From assembly GCF_039812505.1 (NCBI RefSeq), contig NZ_JBDIAQ010000038.1, forward strand, positions 1 through 27,543: a DNA stretch of 27,543 nucleotides. The letters run 5' to 3'. A program made the position numbers and the translations under genes. Shown one piece after another: positions 1-7,070 of the stretch (position 1 is its first letter; every line of letters starts with the position of its first letter). The notes beneath the pieces were generated by a model. The model did no database searches and had not been told where the DNA came from. It saw nothing but the letters and a program-made list of their open reading frames with translations. This stretch comes from Intrasporangium_A sp039812505 (GTDB taxonomy: Bacteria; Actinomycetota; Actinomycetes; Actinomycetales; Dermatophilaceae).

Positions 1-227
1 GGCCGCAGGTGACGCTCGCCTGGCCTCCGCGGACCGCGGACGGGTACTCGCTGTTCGTCGACGGGACCGCCGAGGTCCGGTCGGCCGGCGAGGACGCCGT
101 CGTCACGGTCTCGCCGTCCCGGGCGGTGCTGCACCGGCCGGCTCCGGCACCGACCCCGCCCGACGACCCGTCCGCGTGCGTCTCGGACTGTGTCGAGCTC
201 CCGGTGACCGGCGGCGCGGGCACCTGA
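1..227 (+). CDS. C-terminal fragment of a probable pyridoxamine 5'-phosphate oxidase-family protein (5' end outside window)
   Basis: The reading frame is already open at base 3 and runs to TGA at 225-227, so this is the tail of a larger gene. The visible residues carry a pattern (VTLAWPP, then GYSLFVDGTAEV, then SRAVLHRPAPAP) that resembles the C-terminal beta strands of small actinobacterial flavin-binding split-barrel proteins of the pyridoxamine 5'-phosphate oxidase superfamily. The assignment rests on remembered family resemblance of a short stretch only. The last 25 residues, with two Cys in CVSDC, are not recognisable. A GTG at base 9 could be mistaken for a start, but the frame upstream of it stays open and in family register. 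About 71 non-coding bases separate it from the next gene. Confidence 0.5.
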   Translation, partial: PQVTLAWPPRTADGYSLFVDGTAEVRSAGEDAVVTVSPSRAVLHRPAPAPTPPDDPSACVSDCVELPVTGGAGT

Positions 228-286
228 GGCCGGCCCGATGCCCGCGGCCCTGTGGACAACCGGCGAGGCCGTGGCGTCGACTTCCC

Positions 287-292
287 TACTGT
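287..292 (+). promoter_or_regulatory. Probable -10 hexamer TACTGT, leaderless promoter
   Basis: TACTGT fits TANNNT and ends six bases before the ATG at 299, so transcription would begin at or beside the start codon. No Shine-Dalgarno sequence lies in the six-base gap other than a weak GAGG, and no consensus -35 box is visible. Confidence 0.45.
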
Positions 293-298
293 CGAGGC

Positions 299-622
299 AT
301 GGCGTACTTCTCCATCGACGAGGACGGGGTCCGCAGTGCCCGTGCCGTCCTCGCCGACGACCCGAGAGCCCTGCACGAGCTGGCCGCCGGCCTGTCCTCG
401 GCCGTCGCGACCGCGCGGGCCGCCGTCGGGTCCGACCAGGTGGGCCTGCTGGAGGCGCTCGAGCGGTTCGGCGGCGTGCACGCCCACGCCCTCGACGCGG
501 TCGCCGAGGCCTCGGCGGCCCTCGGCGGCGACCTCGACCTGACGGTCACCCGGTCGGCGGCGATCGAGCTGGCGGTCGCGGCCGCGGTGGGCTCGGGTCG
601 AGACCTGCTCGGTGCGGCGTGA
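299..622 (+). CDS. Small helical protein, possibly EspC/WXG100-like, coupled to the next gene
   Basis: 107 residues, almost entirely predicted helix and rich in Ala, Leu and Val, with no Cys, Trp or signal peptide. Its size and its heptad-like hydrophobic spacing (about residues 22-75) resemble small ESX/WXG100- or EspC-type partners of type VII secretion, but it has no WXG motif of its own, so the family is not certain. The frame is open further upstream, but ATG 299 is preferred because a TANNNT hexamer sits six bases before it and the protein starts cleanly with MAYFSIDEDG. Its TGA overlaps the GTG of the following large gene by four bases (GTGA at 619-622), implying translational coupling and a joint function. 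That following protein does carry a WXG-like motif, so the two could form a heterodimer. Confidence 0.6.
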   Translation: MAYFSIDEDGVRSARAVLADDPRALHELAAGLSSAVATARAAVGSDQVGLLEALERFGGVHAHALDAVAEASAALGGDLDLTVTRSAAIELAVAAAVGSGRDLLGAA

Positions 623-3138
623 TCCGGCCGGTCGCCGAGGGGCCGAGCGCGGAGCGCGGCGCGTCGGCGCTGCCCCTCCCCCAGGGCGAGCCCGAGCTGC
701 TGCGTCGCGCGGCGGGGCGCATCGGGAGCATCGGCTCGGCGGCGGACGGCACCGCGACGGTCCGCGGGGCCCTCGCACCACTGCTGACCGAGGTCTGGAC
801 GGGGGCGGCGGCCGGACAGGCGGTCACCGAGGCGCGGGCCCTGGGCGAGCGTTCCCGGCGGGTCGTCGCTGCCCTGCCCTCCGCCGAGCGGGTGCTCACC
901 CGGTATGCCGCCGTGCTCGACGAGACCCGGCGACTGACCCGGGCGCTCCAGTCCCGATGGGACGTCGCCCAGGACGACCAGGACCGCGACCGGCGCCGCC
1001 TCGAGATGGTGCAGGCGACCACCGGGACCGACCAGAGCAGCGCGTTGCAGGAGGTGGCCGAGCGGCACCGCGCCGTGCAGGCCCGGCTGGCCCAGCGGCA
1101 TACCTCCGAACGGGAGTCGCTGAGGAACGCGGCCCGCGACGCCCGGTCGGCGCTGTACGCCCTGTCGGAGGCCACCCTGCCCGCCGGGGGCCGGCCGAGC
1201 GCCGAGTCGGTGCAGGCGGCCCTGACCGGTGACCTCGGCTTCGCCGCGGGTGCCGAGCGGGCCCGGGCCGCGCGGCGGGCCGGTCTGGACGCGGCCGTGC
1301 CGTGGCGGCGGATCACGGCGTCCGGGCAGGCGGGGGATGCCGAGATCGACGCGCTCGCGGCACTGCTCGGCACCGTTGCGGCGGATCCCCTTGCGGCACA
1401 GGCCTTCCTTGAGGAGGTCGGGATCGGACAGGTGCAGGAGACGCTCGCCGGTGTCAGCCGCCCGGGCAGCGCGGGTTCGCTCGACACGACCCGTTCGCTG
1501 GCCGTCGCCCTGGGCACCGTGTTCGTCTCGGCGACCGCACCCCGGGCCACCGGTTCCGACCCGCGCACGGCTCGCCAGCTGGCCTCGCGCGCCGCGTTGC
1601 TGCAGGACGAGGCGGTCCGCTCGGTGACGGCGGTCGTCACCACGGGCGAGGGGCAGCACGACTCCGGCTACTGGCTCCTCGCCCAGCTCGTGGTGGGCGC
1701 TCGGGGGGCCGGTGTCACGACGCGGCTGCCCACCGGCTTCGCCCGGCGTCTCGTGGGCGCGGCTGCCGCTGCCGAGGTGACCCGTAGCCGTGACCCCCGG
1801 TTCGTCGGTCGGCACGGGAGCACCCGAGTGCCGGACGGCGACCGTCAGTTCGCGTCACTGTTCGAGGACGGAGACCGGACCGGAGACGCGCTGCACGTCC
1901 TGCTGCAGGAGGCCACCCGCTCGGTCGGGGACGCGGACGACGTGGCGCGGCTGCTCGCCACCCCGGTGCCGGGCCCGCTTCGGAACGGACGCGGCGAGCC
2001 CGCGGTGCTCGCCGAGTACCTCGTGCGCCGGTGGGTGACGCACACCGTGAGCAGCCCGCAGGCTCCTACCGACCTCGAGCTCGCCACCAACGCCGACCTG
2101 GGGCACCTGATGGCGGCGCTGGGCTCCGGGCCGCAGGTCGCGGCGCTGCGCAGCCGGGTGATGATCGAGGTGGGCCGCACCAACGAGCTGGCCCAGCGGG
2201 AGTGGGCCACCATCCTGCAGTACGAGTCGAACTCGGCAGGGATCGAGTCGAGTGCCGTCGAGTGGCTGCAGCAGATGCCCGAGAGCGTGGGCGTGACCCT
2301 GCACGGACGGTCGCTCGAGCAGCCACCGGCCGAAGGTGTCGCCGGCGGCTACGCGGTACCGGTCGGCGACGACGTGCAACCGCTGCTGGCCGACCGGGAG
2401 CTGACCCGGCTGGTCGGCGCGTTCGCGGTCGGCCACGACCTGGCACCGGGCCCCGACGAGCCGGCTGCCGCGTACCAGCAGCTCATGGCGGGCGAGGTGA
2501 CCCGGCTCACCGAGCAGGTGCAGGCCGGGCTCGATCCCGACGACACGCTGCTGCGGCTGGGCTTCTACCACGGGAGCGGGTCGGCAGCACTGCTGTCGCG
2601 CGCCGAGCGCCAGGACGAGCTCAACGAGCGGATGTGGCACAACCTCGCCGACCTCAAGAACCTCGCCGATCCGAAGGAGCGGCTGGAGGCCGCGGTGACG
2701 CTGGCCACCGAGGGCACCAACCGCTCCGCGCTCGACGACTTCACGATCTCCGTGGTCCGCAGCCGGGAGGCGATCCTGCAGGCGGAGGCGAACGAGGCCC
2801 GGTTCGCCGCGTTGCTCGGCACCGTGACGACCCTGCTGCGCGGCGCGCCGAGCTGCACGCCGGAGGATGCGAGCCGGCTCTACCCACTGGCCCGGGGTGC
2901 CGCGCTGGCGCCGCCCACCGTCCCGGCCGCCGAGCTGCGTCAGGTCCGCGACCGCGAGGTGGCAGCTGCGCTCCGGGCGATGCTGCCCGAGGTTGCGCAG
3001 GAGCACGTCGAGAAGGTGCACGAGGCCTTCACCGACCGGGTCGAGGAGGACAAGCGGCGCCGGCAGGAGCGCGACCGGACCGGGCCGGAGCCAGGCGTCG
3101 GGCACCGCGGCAGGGCCCACGTCGGCCGGCCCGGCTGA
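619..3138 (+). CDS. Large protein with N-terminal WXG-like helical domain and DUF6571-like body
   Basis: 839 residues from a GTG that overlaps the previous stop. Residues about 25-120 form a helical region with a WTG tripeptide at 60-62, as in the turn of WXG100-fold proteins. Residues about 100-185 are strongly charged coiled coil (runs such as RDRRRLEMVQ). From about 225 to 560 it has repeated helical segments of the kind found in actinobacterial DUF6571 proteins, which also often follow a WXG-like domain; this match is from memory. The remainder is Ala/Arg/Glu-rich helix ending in a basic, disordered tail (KRRRQERDR). No transmembrane segment, signal peptide or known toxin catalytic motif is visible. 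It is probably a cytoplasmic or type VII-exported structural or effector protein; function unknown. It ends 18 bases before the stop of the convergent gene on the other strand. Confidence 0.75.
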   Translation: MIRPVAEGPSAERGASALPLPQGEPELLRRAAGRIGSIGSAADGTATVRGALAPLLTEVWTGAAAGQAVTEARALGERSRRVVAALPSAERVLTRYAAVLDETRRLTRALQSRWDVAQDDQDRDRRRLEMVQATTGTDQSSALQEVAERHRAVQARLAQRHTSERESLRNAARDARSALYALSEATLPAGGRPSAESVQAALTGDLGFAAGAERARAARRAGLDAAVPWRRITASGQAGDAEIDALAALLGTVAADPLAAQAFLEEVGIGQVQETLAGVSRPGSAGSLDTTRSLAVALGTVFVSATAPRATGSDPRTARQLASRAALLQDEAVRSVTAVVTTGEGQHDSGYWLLAQLVVGARGAGVTTRLPTGFARRLVGAAAAAEVTRSRDPRFVGRHGSTRVPDGDRQFASLFEDGDRTGDALHVLLQEATRSVGDADDVARLLATPVPGPLRNGRGEPAVLAEYLVRRWVTHTVSSPQAPTDLELATNADLGHLMAALGSGPQVAALRSRVMIEVGRTNELAQREWATILQYESNSAGIESSAVEWLQQMPESVGVTLHGRSLEQPPAEGVAGGYAVPVGDDVQPLLADRELTRLVGAFAVGHDLAPGPDEPAAAYQQLMAGEVTRLTEQVQAGLDPDDTLLRLGFYHGSGSAALLSRAERQDELNERMWHNLADLKNLADPKERLEAAVTLATEGTNRSALDDFTISVVRSREAILQAEANEARFAALLGTVTTLLRGAPSCTPEDASRLYPLARGAALAPPTVPAAELRQVRDREVAAALRAMLPEVAQEHVEKVHEAFTDRVEEDKRRRQERDRTGPEPGVGHRGRAHVGRPG

Positions 3139-3156
3139 CCGCAGCGACGGGACCGG

Positions 3157-3729
3157 TCACCACCAAGCCGGATGCAGGTCGACACCGCGCCGGCGCAGGA
3201 CCGCCTGCACCGCCTTGGTGTCCCGGTTGCGGAAGACGAGCGAGGCCGTCCGCAGCGGCCCAGGACCGCCGGGCACCCCGGCCCAGCCGGGCACCGCGAC
3301 GTCGGGGGCGGCCCCGGCCGCGCCGGGCACCCCGGCCCAGCCCGGCACCTCCCACGGCGCCCCGTCCGGGTCGTCGGGGCGGACGCTCGCGAAGACTCCC
3401 TCCGACCGCAGCTGCTCCGCGACCTCGGCCACCTCGTCGGGTGAGCCGCCCCACCCGAGTCCCCTGGTCGTCCCGGCCCAGCGCCTCCGGTCGACCAGGA
3501 CGAGGGCGCCGAGCGGGCCGAGTGCGAGCACGAGGCCCGCCCGACCCGGCCGGCCGGCCATCCGCAGGCCCGCGAACCCCGCACCCGCCGTGGCGCAGCA
3601 GGTACCCAGCAGCGCCGCCCAGCCCACCGCGTCGAGCTGGGCCGTGCGCAGCCAGGGGCGGCGCCCGCGGACCCGACCGGGCCGCAGCGGTGCGGTCGAG
3701 TACTCGGCGTACCCACGGGCCATCGGCAT
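3157..3729 (-). CDS. Small hypothetical membrane protein with an internal PGWAGVPG repeat
   Basis: 190 residues. Two hydrophobic segments (about residues 34-54 and 63-79), separated by a short basic loop, suggest a two-helix inner-membrane hairpin with a basic N-terminus (RPGRVRGRRPW). The cytosolic C-terminal part looks like a small alpha/beta domain (SPDEVAEVAEQLRSEGVFAS ... VFRNRDTKAVQAVLRRRGV), split by a low-complexity Pro/Gly/Ala stretch in which PGWAGVPG occurs twice (near residues 129 and 147). I do not recognise the family. The start is uncertain: ATG 3729 is chosen because a -10-like CACGAT lies exactly six bases upstream on the minus strand; ATG 3723 is the alternative. The frame remains open to 3858, but that would run into the start of the divergent phosphodiesterase gene. 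Confidence 0.65.
   Translation of the reverse strand: MPMARGYAEYSTAPLRPGRVRGRRPWLRTAQLDAVGWAALLGTCCATAGAGFAGLRMAGRPGRAGLVLALGPLGALVLVDRRRWAGTTRGLGWGGSPDEVAEVAEQLRSEGVFASVRPDDPDGAPWEVPGWAGVPGAAGAAPDVAVPGWAGVPGGPGPLRTASLVFRNRDTKAVQAVLRRRGVDLHPAWW
3267..3349. repeat. 29-bp direct repeat, two copies (3267-3295 and 3321-3349)
   Basis: The two 29-base copies match at 28 positions and are 54 bases apart start to start. They lie in frame inside the small membrane-protein gene and encode the repeated PGWAGVPG segment. A simple internal tandem duplication of an 18-codon unit explains it. Confidence 0.85.
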
Positions 3730-3735
3730 GGGCCC

Positions 3736-3741
3736 ATCGTG
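3736..3741 (-). promoter_or_regulatory. Weak -10-like hexamer CACGAT before the membrane-protein gene
   Basis: On the minus strand CACGAT keeps the A at position 2 and T at position 6 of TANNNT, and it ends six bases before ATG 3729. This is the same spacing as at the stronger leaderless promoters of the window. The first base is wrong, so the call is tentative. Confidence 0.25.
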
Positions 3742-3843
3742 CCACCGGCGCCCGTGCGCTCCGAGTCGCCGGCGCGCGGTCCGGATCAGGGGACGCCACT
3801 GCATCGCGGCCGCCGCGCTCCCCGCGTCGCCGGCACGCGTGGC

Positions 3844-3849
3844 TACGCT
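3844..3849 (+). promoter_or_regulatory. Probable -10 hexamer TACGCT, leaderless promoter
   Basis: TACGCT fits TANNNT and ends seven bases before ATG 3857. The intervening CGCCCCC has no ribosome-binding-site character, so a leaderless transcript is likely. Confidence 0.45.
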
Positions 3850-3856
3850 CGCCCCC

Positions 3857-4645
3857 ATGGCCTCGCCCCGCCCCTACCTGCGGCCGGTCCCGATCGCCCT
3901 GGCCCACCGCGGCGGCGCCCGCTACGGCCCCAACGCCGGGCTCGAGAACACGCTGACGGCCTTCCGCAATGCCGTGCGGCTCGGCTACACGTACCTCGAG
4001 ACCGACGTGCACCTGACGAGTGACGGGCAGCTGGTCGTCCTGCACGACGACCGCCTCGACCGGGTCACGGACCGCACCGGCCCGGTCCGGGAGCTGCCCT
4101 GGAGCCAGGTGCGGCAGGCCCGGATCGGTGGGCACGAGCGGATCCCGCTGCTGTCCGAGGTGCTCGACGCGCTGCCCGAGACCAGGCTGAACATCGACCT
4201 GAAGGCGCCCGGCACCGCCGAGCCGACGTGGGAGCTCATCCACTCCCGCGGGCGCTGCGACGACTGCTGCGTCGGCTCCTTCTCCCACCGGCTGGTCACC
4301 CGCTTCCGCCGGCTGAGCGGGGGGCGCGTCGCGACCGCCGCGTCCACTCCCGGCACCGCCCTGATGGCGCTCGGGCCACGGTGGCTCTCGCAGGTGCTGC
4401 GGACCCCGGCAGACGTGTTCCAGGTGCCGACCGGCATCACGGTCCGGGGCCGCGCCGTCCCTCTCGTCACCCCGAAGCTGGTCGAGCTGGCGCACCGGTG
4501 CGCCAAGCAGGTGCACGTGTGGACCGTCGACGACGCCGACGAGATGGAGCGCCTGCTCGACCTCGGCGTCGACGGGATCGTCACCGACCGGATCGACGTG
4601 CTCAAGGCGGTCCTCGTCGCCCGGGACAGCTGGACCGGCCGCTGA
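3857..4645 (+). CDS. Glycerophosphodiester phosphodiesterase family protein
   Basis: 262 residues, the usual length of a bacterial cytosolic GDPD. The enzyme hydrolyses glycerophosphodiesters, from phospholipid turnover, to glycerol 3-phosphate and an alcohol. The TIM-barrel signature is clear: HRGG with His17 and Arg18 after the first strand, ENT at 30-32, the metal ligands Glu48 and Asp50 in YLETDVH, and the second catalytic His63 in VLHDDRLDRVTDRTG. Conserved later strands include LNIDLKAP, VWTVDD and the C-terminal GVDGIVTDRID. There is no signal peptide, so it acts in the cytoplasm. The start is set by the HRG motif distance and by the -10 hexamer seven bases upstream. It stands alone, divergent from the membrane-protein gene and convergent with a VOC gene. 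Confidence 0.92.
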   Translation: MASPRPYLRPVPIALAHRGGARYGPNAGLENTLTAFRNAVRLGYTYLETDVHLTSDGQLVVLHDDRLDRVTDRTGPVRELPWSQVRQARIGGHERIPLLSEVLDALPETRLNIDLKAPGTAEPTWELIHSRGRCDDCCVGSFSHRLVTRFRRLSGGRVATAASTPGTALMALGPRWLSQVLRTPADVFQVPTGITVRGRAVPLVTPKLVELAHRCAKQVHVWTVDDADEMERLLDLGVDGIVTDRIDVLKAVLVARDSWTGR

Positions 4646-4668
4646 CGTAGGAGCGTCGCCCGACCGGC

Positions 4669-4702
4669 TCGACAGGCTCAATGGGCGCCCTCGAGGCTCA
4701 GG
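4669..4702. repeat. TCGACAGGCTCAA motif and partial copy between convergent genes
   Basis: TCGACAGGCTCAA (4669-4681) is followed by TCGAGGCTCAGG (4691-4702), flanking the palindrome GGGCGCCC (4683-4690). TCGACAGGCTCAA resembles, from memory, a dispersed intergenic repeat seen in several actinobacteria. The second piece runs into the last codons of the VOC gene. No T-tract follows, so it is a poor terminator candidate. Confidence 0.3.
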
Positions 4703-5096
4703 TGGCCACTGCCCGCTCCGCCTCGCCGCGCAGGACGCAGAACTCGTTGCCCTCCGGGTCGGCCAGGACCACCCATCCGGTGCCGTCGCCGCGGATGTCG
4801 CGCAGGTCGGCCACCTGCCTCGCGCCCAGGCTGATCAGGTGCTCGACCTCCTCGTCGCGGCTGCGTTGCTGCGGGCGCAGGTCGAAGTGGATCCGGTTCT
4901 TGACCTGCTTGGTGTCGGGCACCTCGATGAAGAGCAGGCGGTGGCCGGTCTGTGGGGACAGGATCAGGCACTCCACGTGACCTGGCTTGTTGGGGTCGTC
5001 CTCGAGATCGACGTAGCCGAGCACGCCCTTCCACCACTGCGACAGCTCGTAGGCGTTGGCACAGTCGATGGTGGTGGTGACGATGTCCACAGTCAT
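4698..5096 (-). CDS. VOC (glyoxalase/bleomycin-resistance fold) family protein
   Basis: 132 residues, a single two-module VOC domain. The fold is recognisable from the N-terminal strand and helix (VDIVTTTIDCANAYELSQWW, then LGYVDLEDDP), the mid-protein strand HFDLRP and the C-terminal LADPEGNEFCVLRG, which carries the usual metal-ligand-position Glu in GNEFC. Such proteins bind a metal and a small substrate, but the particular reaction cannot be read from sequence; many short actinobacterial members are uncharacterised. The start at ATG 5096 is supported by GGAGG about seven bases upstream on the minus strand, unlike most neighbours, which look leaderless. The frame extends 32 codons further upstream without family resemblance. 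It is a lone gene, convergent with the phosphodiesterase. Confidence 0.85.
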   Translation of the reverse strand: MTVDIVTTTIDCANAYELSQWWKGVLGYVDLEDDPNKPGHVECLILSPQTGHRLLFIEVPDTKQVKNRIHFDLRPQQRSRDEEVEHLISLGARQVADLRDIRGDGTGWVVLADPEGNEFCVLRGEAERAVAT

Positions 5097-5226
5097 GCCT
5101 CCACGGTGCCAAGGTGACCGGCGGACCACAACGGATCTTGCCGGCCGACGACGAGTACGCGTCGCGGTGCACCGGTCCGCATCCCCCACCACCCTCTGGT
5201 CCCGGCACTCCCGGACCGAGGCGTGG

Positions 5227-5628
5227 TCACACCATCTCGAGTGGGCAGGCCAGCCCGGGAGCCCTGGCGAGCCTCGCGTCTGCCGTCAGCAGTGGCACGC
5301 CGAGCCGGACCGCAAGGGCCACATACAGCGCGTCGTAGAAGGTGAGGTTGGACCGCCAGCTCCAGGCGAGCTCGGCCAGCACCCCCGAATGGGGATAACG
5401 GTGCTCGATGAGCGTCCGGCTCGCAGCCAGGGCCACCTCGCCCTCCCGAGCACTGATCTGGCCCCGCCGCTCGTGCCGCCGCAGGACGTTGCCCACCTCG
5501 GCATCGACCAGGTGGGGGGCGTGTCGACGCATCGTCGGCAGTCGCCGGCGCAGGTCGTCCGCGGCATCGGTCTTCCCGATGAGCGCCAGCGCCAGCGCCG
5601 AGGCGTCGAGGACGTAGTCGTCGCTCAC
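5227..5628 (-). CDS. vapC: VapC-type PIN-domain toxin
   Basis: 133 residues, the normal PIN toxin length. PIN toxins are Mg-dependent endoribonucleases that cut tRNA or rRNA and are silenced by a bound antitoxin. The acidic active-site residues are all present: Asp8 in YVLDAS, Glu44 in VDAEVGNVLRR, Asp99 in TFYDALYVALA and Asp117 in LLTADARLA. The ATG overlaps the TGA of the upstream antitoxin by four bases (ATGA, 5625-5628), the usual translational coupling. It lies between a VOC gene and a thioesterase pair with no mobile-element debris beside it. The RNA target cannot be predicted. Nothing suggests inactivation. Confidence 0.93.
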   Translation of the reverse strand: MSDDYVLDASALALALIGKTDAADDLRRRLPTMRRHAPHLVDAEVGNVLRRHERRGQISAREGEVALAASRTLIEHRYPHSGVLAELAWSWRSNLTFYDALYVALAVRLGVPLLTADARLARAPGLACPLEMV

Positions 5629-5861
5629 CGGCGCTCGGCCGCGAGGTCGGCCAGGATGGACTCGGTCGTGGCCCCCGCGGTGTGGCCACCTGCTCGGGCC
5701 GACTCCAGCATGGCCAGCGCCTCGTCGGTCGTGGGGCGGCTGGCGAAGTCGATGACAACCTCGCGCATGTAGGACTGGATCGAGCGCCCGGAGGCTCGGG
5801 CCCGCGTGCGGATCACCTCATACACCGACTCGGGGATCTCGCGGATCTGGATCGTGGCCAC
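5625..5861 (-). CDS. vapB: VapB/FitA-type ribbon-helix-helix antitoxin
   Basis: 78 residues. The N-terminus, ATIQIREIPESVYEVIRTRA followed by SGRSIQSYMRE, is the FitA-like ribbon-helix-helix DNA-binding domain: one beta strand and two helices that dimerise and bind a palindrome. The Arg/Glu-rich C-terminal half (residues about 45-78) should wrap the toxin. The start is GTG 5861. The start codon lies inside the left arm of a perfect 12-bp inverted repeat, and a TAAACT hexamer ends six bases upstream, so the mRNA is probably leaderless and autorepressed by the VapB-VapC complex. No Shine-Dalgarno sequence is present. It is transcribed with vapC. Confidence 0.9.
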   Translation of the reverse strand: MATIQIREIPESVYEVIRTRARASGRSIQSYMREVVIDFASRPTTDEALAMLESARAGGHTAGATTESILADLAAERR

Positions 5862-5883
5862 AGCGCTAGTTTAGCGCTGTGGC
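5857..5883. promoter_or_regulatory. vapBC operator-promoter: perfect 12-bp inverted repeat with 3-base spacer
   Basis: GCCACAGCGCTA (5857-5868), spacer GTT, then TAGCGCTGTGGC (5872-5883), a perfect dyad. Read on the minus strand, its centre contains TAAACT (5873-5868), a good -10 hexamer ending six bases before the GTG start at 5861. Binding of a symmetric repressor here would cover the -10 element, the transcription start and the first codon. The antitoxin's ribbon-helix-helix domain is the obvious ligand. Confidence 0.8.
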
Positions 5884-5911
5884 GCTGCACTCGGCCACGA
5901 CGGACAACGGG

Positions 5912-6547
5912 TCACCGCGCCAGGACGTGACCCCGCGAGGTGCTGAGCCGGGTCCACTGGCCGTGCATCGTGACCGAGGCGGGCTCGCCCGGCGAGGTGA
6001 AGCCCAGCGCGTAGGCGGCGAACGCCATGCCGGCCGGCACCGGGGGCACGGTGTCGGTGGGCACGCCCCACACCCGGCGGCGCAGCTCGTCGACGGCCAG
6101 GGCCCCGGACCCCTCGGGGGCGCCGTGGGTGACGGCCGCGATGCCCTCCTTGGCCACCCGGTCCAGGTCGGTGCAGTCGATCTCGCCGACCCGTTCCCAC
6201 CCGCCCCGGGGAGGCGTGTCGTTCGCCCAGAGGGTGCTCAGCGTCGTGGGGGGCAGCGCGAACGTGGCACCCTCGCCGGAGCGACGGGCCAACCGGTCCG
6301 CGACCGCGGCGATGGGCACGGTCGTGTCGACCGGGTCCCCGCCGGCGACGGGCATGATGCGCATGCCGAGCACGCTGCCCTCGCCGGGCAGCCCGCTGTG
6401 GCGCAGGACCGCGACGGTCAGCACGAGCATCGGGCCCAGGGTCCGGATCCGGACGGCACCGTCGATGCTGATCGGTCGGGCCCGGGAGATGAAGGTCCCG
6501 AAGTCCGTGCGCACCCGCGGGTCGAGGAAGTCGATCGTCGTCGTCAC
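5912..6547 (-). CDS. Conserved-looking hypothetical protein coupled to a thioesterase
   Basis: 211 residues from GTG 6547. I do not recognise a named domain. It is globular and soluble, with no signal peptide or membrane helix. It starts with TIDFLDPRVRTDFGTFISRA and has several strand-like segments (MLVLTVAVLRHSG, VLGMRIMPV) and a C-terminal GMAFAAYALGFT segment. GGAGG five bases before the GTG is a good ribosome-binding site, and the start overlaps the thioesterase stop by four bases (GTGA, 6544-6547). The coupling suggests a shared process, perhaps acyl-ester metabolism, but that is inference only. It ends 50 bases before the vapB start, and both read leftwards. Confidence 0.75.
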   Translation of the reverse strand: MTTTIDFLDPRVRTDFGTFISRARPISIDGAVRIRTLGPMLVLTVAVLRHSGLPGEGSVLGMRIMPVAGGDPVDTTVPIAAVADRLARRSGEGATFALPPTTLSTLWANDTPPRGGWERVGEIDCTDLDRVAKEGIAAVTHGAPEGSGALAVDELRRRVWGVPTDTVPPVPAGMAFAAYALGFTSPGEPASVTMHGQWTRLSTSRGHVLAR

Positions 6548-6999
6548 CTGCGCCTCCGTCGCAGCGGCGCGGGCGGACCCTTGACCTGCTCGAGCGAGGC
6601 CCGCTCGTCCGGTCGCATCCGGCGCGGCGCGGCCGACGCGAAGTCGTAGAGCGCCAGCTCGGTCTCCGCGACGGCATACACCTCGGTGCCGAGGCCCTCC
6701 GGATCGCGCACGATGTACGCCACGTCGAACCCGGCGCCCCCGATCCGCGACACCCACATCTCGACCCGCACCGGCTCGAGGCGGAAGCCCAGCGGGCGGC
6801 GGTACTCGATCTCGTGACGTGAGACGAGCACCCCCTCGTCGAGCAGCGACCGGTCCTGGTCGAACCAGTCCCGGAACGCGATGACGCGGGCGTCCTCGAG
6901 CAGCCGGAGGAACTGCACGTTGTTGATGTGGGCGTACGCGTCCATGTCGGACCAGCGCAGGGACACGTCCGCGGCGTACGTCCGGTCGGAGCCATCCAT
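6544..6999 (-). CDS. Acyl-CoA thioesterase, 4HBT hot-dog fold
   Basis: 151 residues. The 4-hydroxybenzoyl-CoA thioesterase-type signature is clear: SLRWSDMDAYAHINNVQFLRLLEDARV, with Asp20 as the likely catalytic carboxylate and His24/Asn26-Asn27 near the thioester site. It continues with hot-dog sheet strands such as RHEIEYRRPLGF and VRVEMWVSRIGGAGFDVAYIV. Members hydrolyse acyl-CoA thioesters in the cytoplasm; substrate length cannot be predicted. Two starts compete: ATG 7008 (adding MAG) and ATG 6999. AAGGA ends eight bases before 6999 but lies immediately against 7008, so 6999 is preferred. The C-terminus is a run of Arg (PLRRRRR). It is divergent from the helicase gene and coupled to the unknown gene downstream. 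Confidence 0.87.
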   Translation of the reverse strand: MDGSDRTYAADVSLRWSDMDAYAHINNVQFLRLLEDARVIAFRDWFDQDRSLLDEGVLVSRHEIEYRRPLGFRLEPVRVEMWVSRIGGAGFDVAYIVRDPEGLGTEVYAVAETELALYDFASAAPRRMRPDERASLEQVKGPPAPLRRRRR

Positions 7000-7070
7000 A
7001 CCCGCCATCCTTGCAGCCCCGTCGTCCACAGGCAGCAGGTATGCCGCCCGGCGGCGTCCCCGGACCCGCG

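Noticed and set aside
286..3120. Long minus-strand frames opposite the first two plus-strand genes
   Set aside because: No recognisable domains, Arg/Gly/Pro-rich, and the plus-strand genes have overlapping stop-start junctions and a promoter.
619..3138. Polymorphic toxin interpretation of the 839-aa protein
   Set aside because: No nuclease, deaminase, ADP-ribosyltransferase or pore motif is seen at the C-terminus, and no immunity-like gene follows on the same strand.
4646..4697. Terminator between the phosphodiesterase and VOC genes
   Set aside because: Only short arms (GAGC/GCTC) and the 8-bp palindrome GGGCGCCC are present, with no T-tract on either strand.
4669..4702. Mobile element remnant at the TCGACAGGCTCAA motif
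   Set aside because: No terminal inverted repeats, target duplication or transposase fragment. It is at most a short dispersed repeat.
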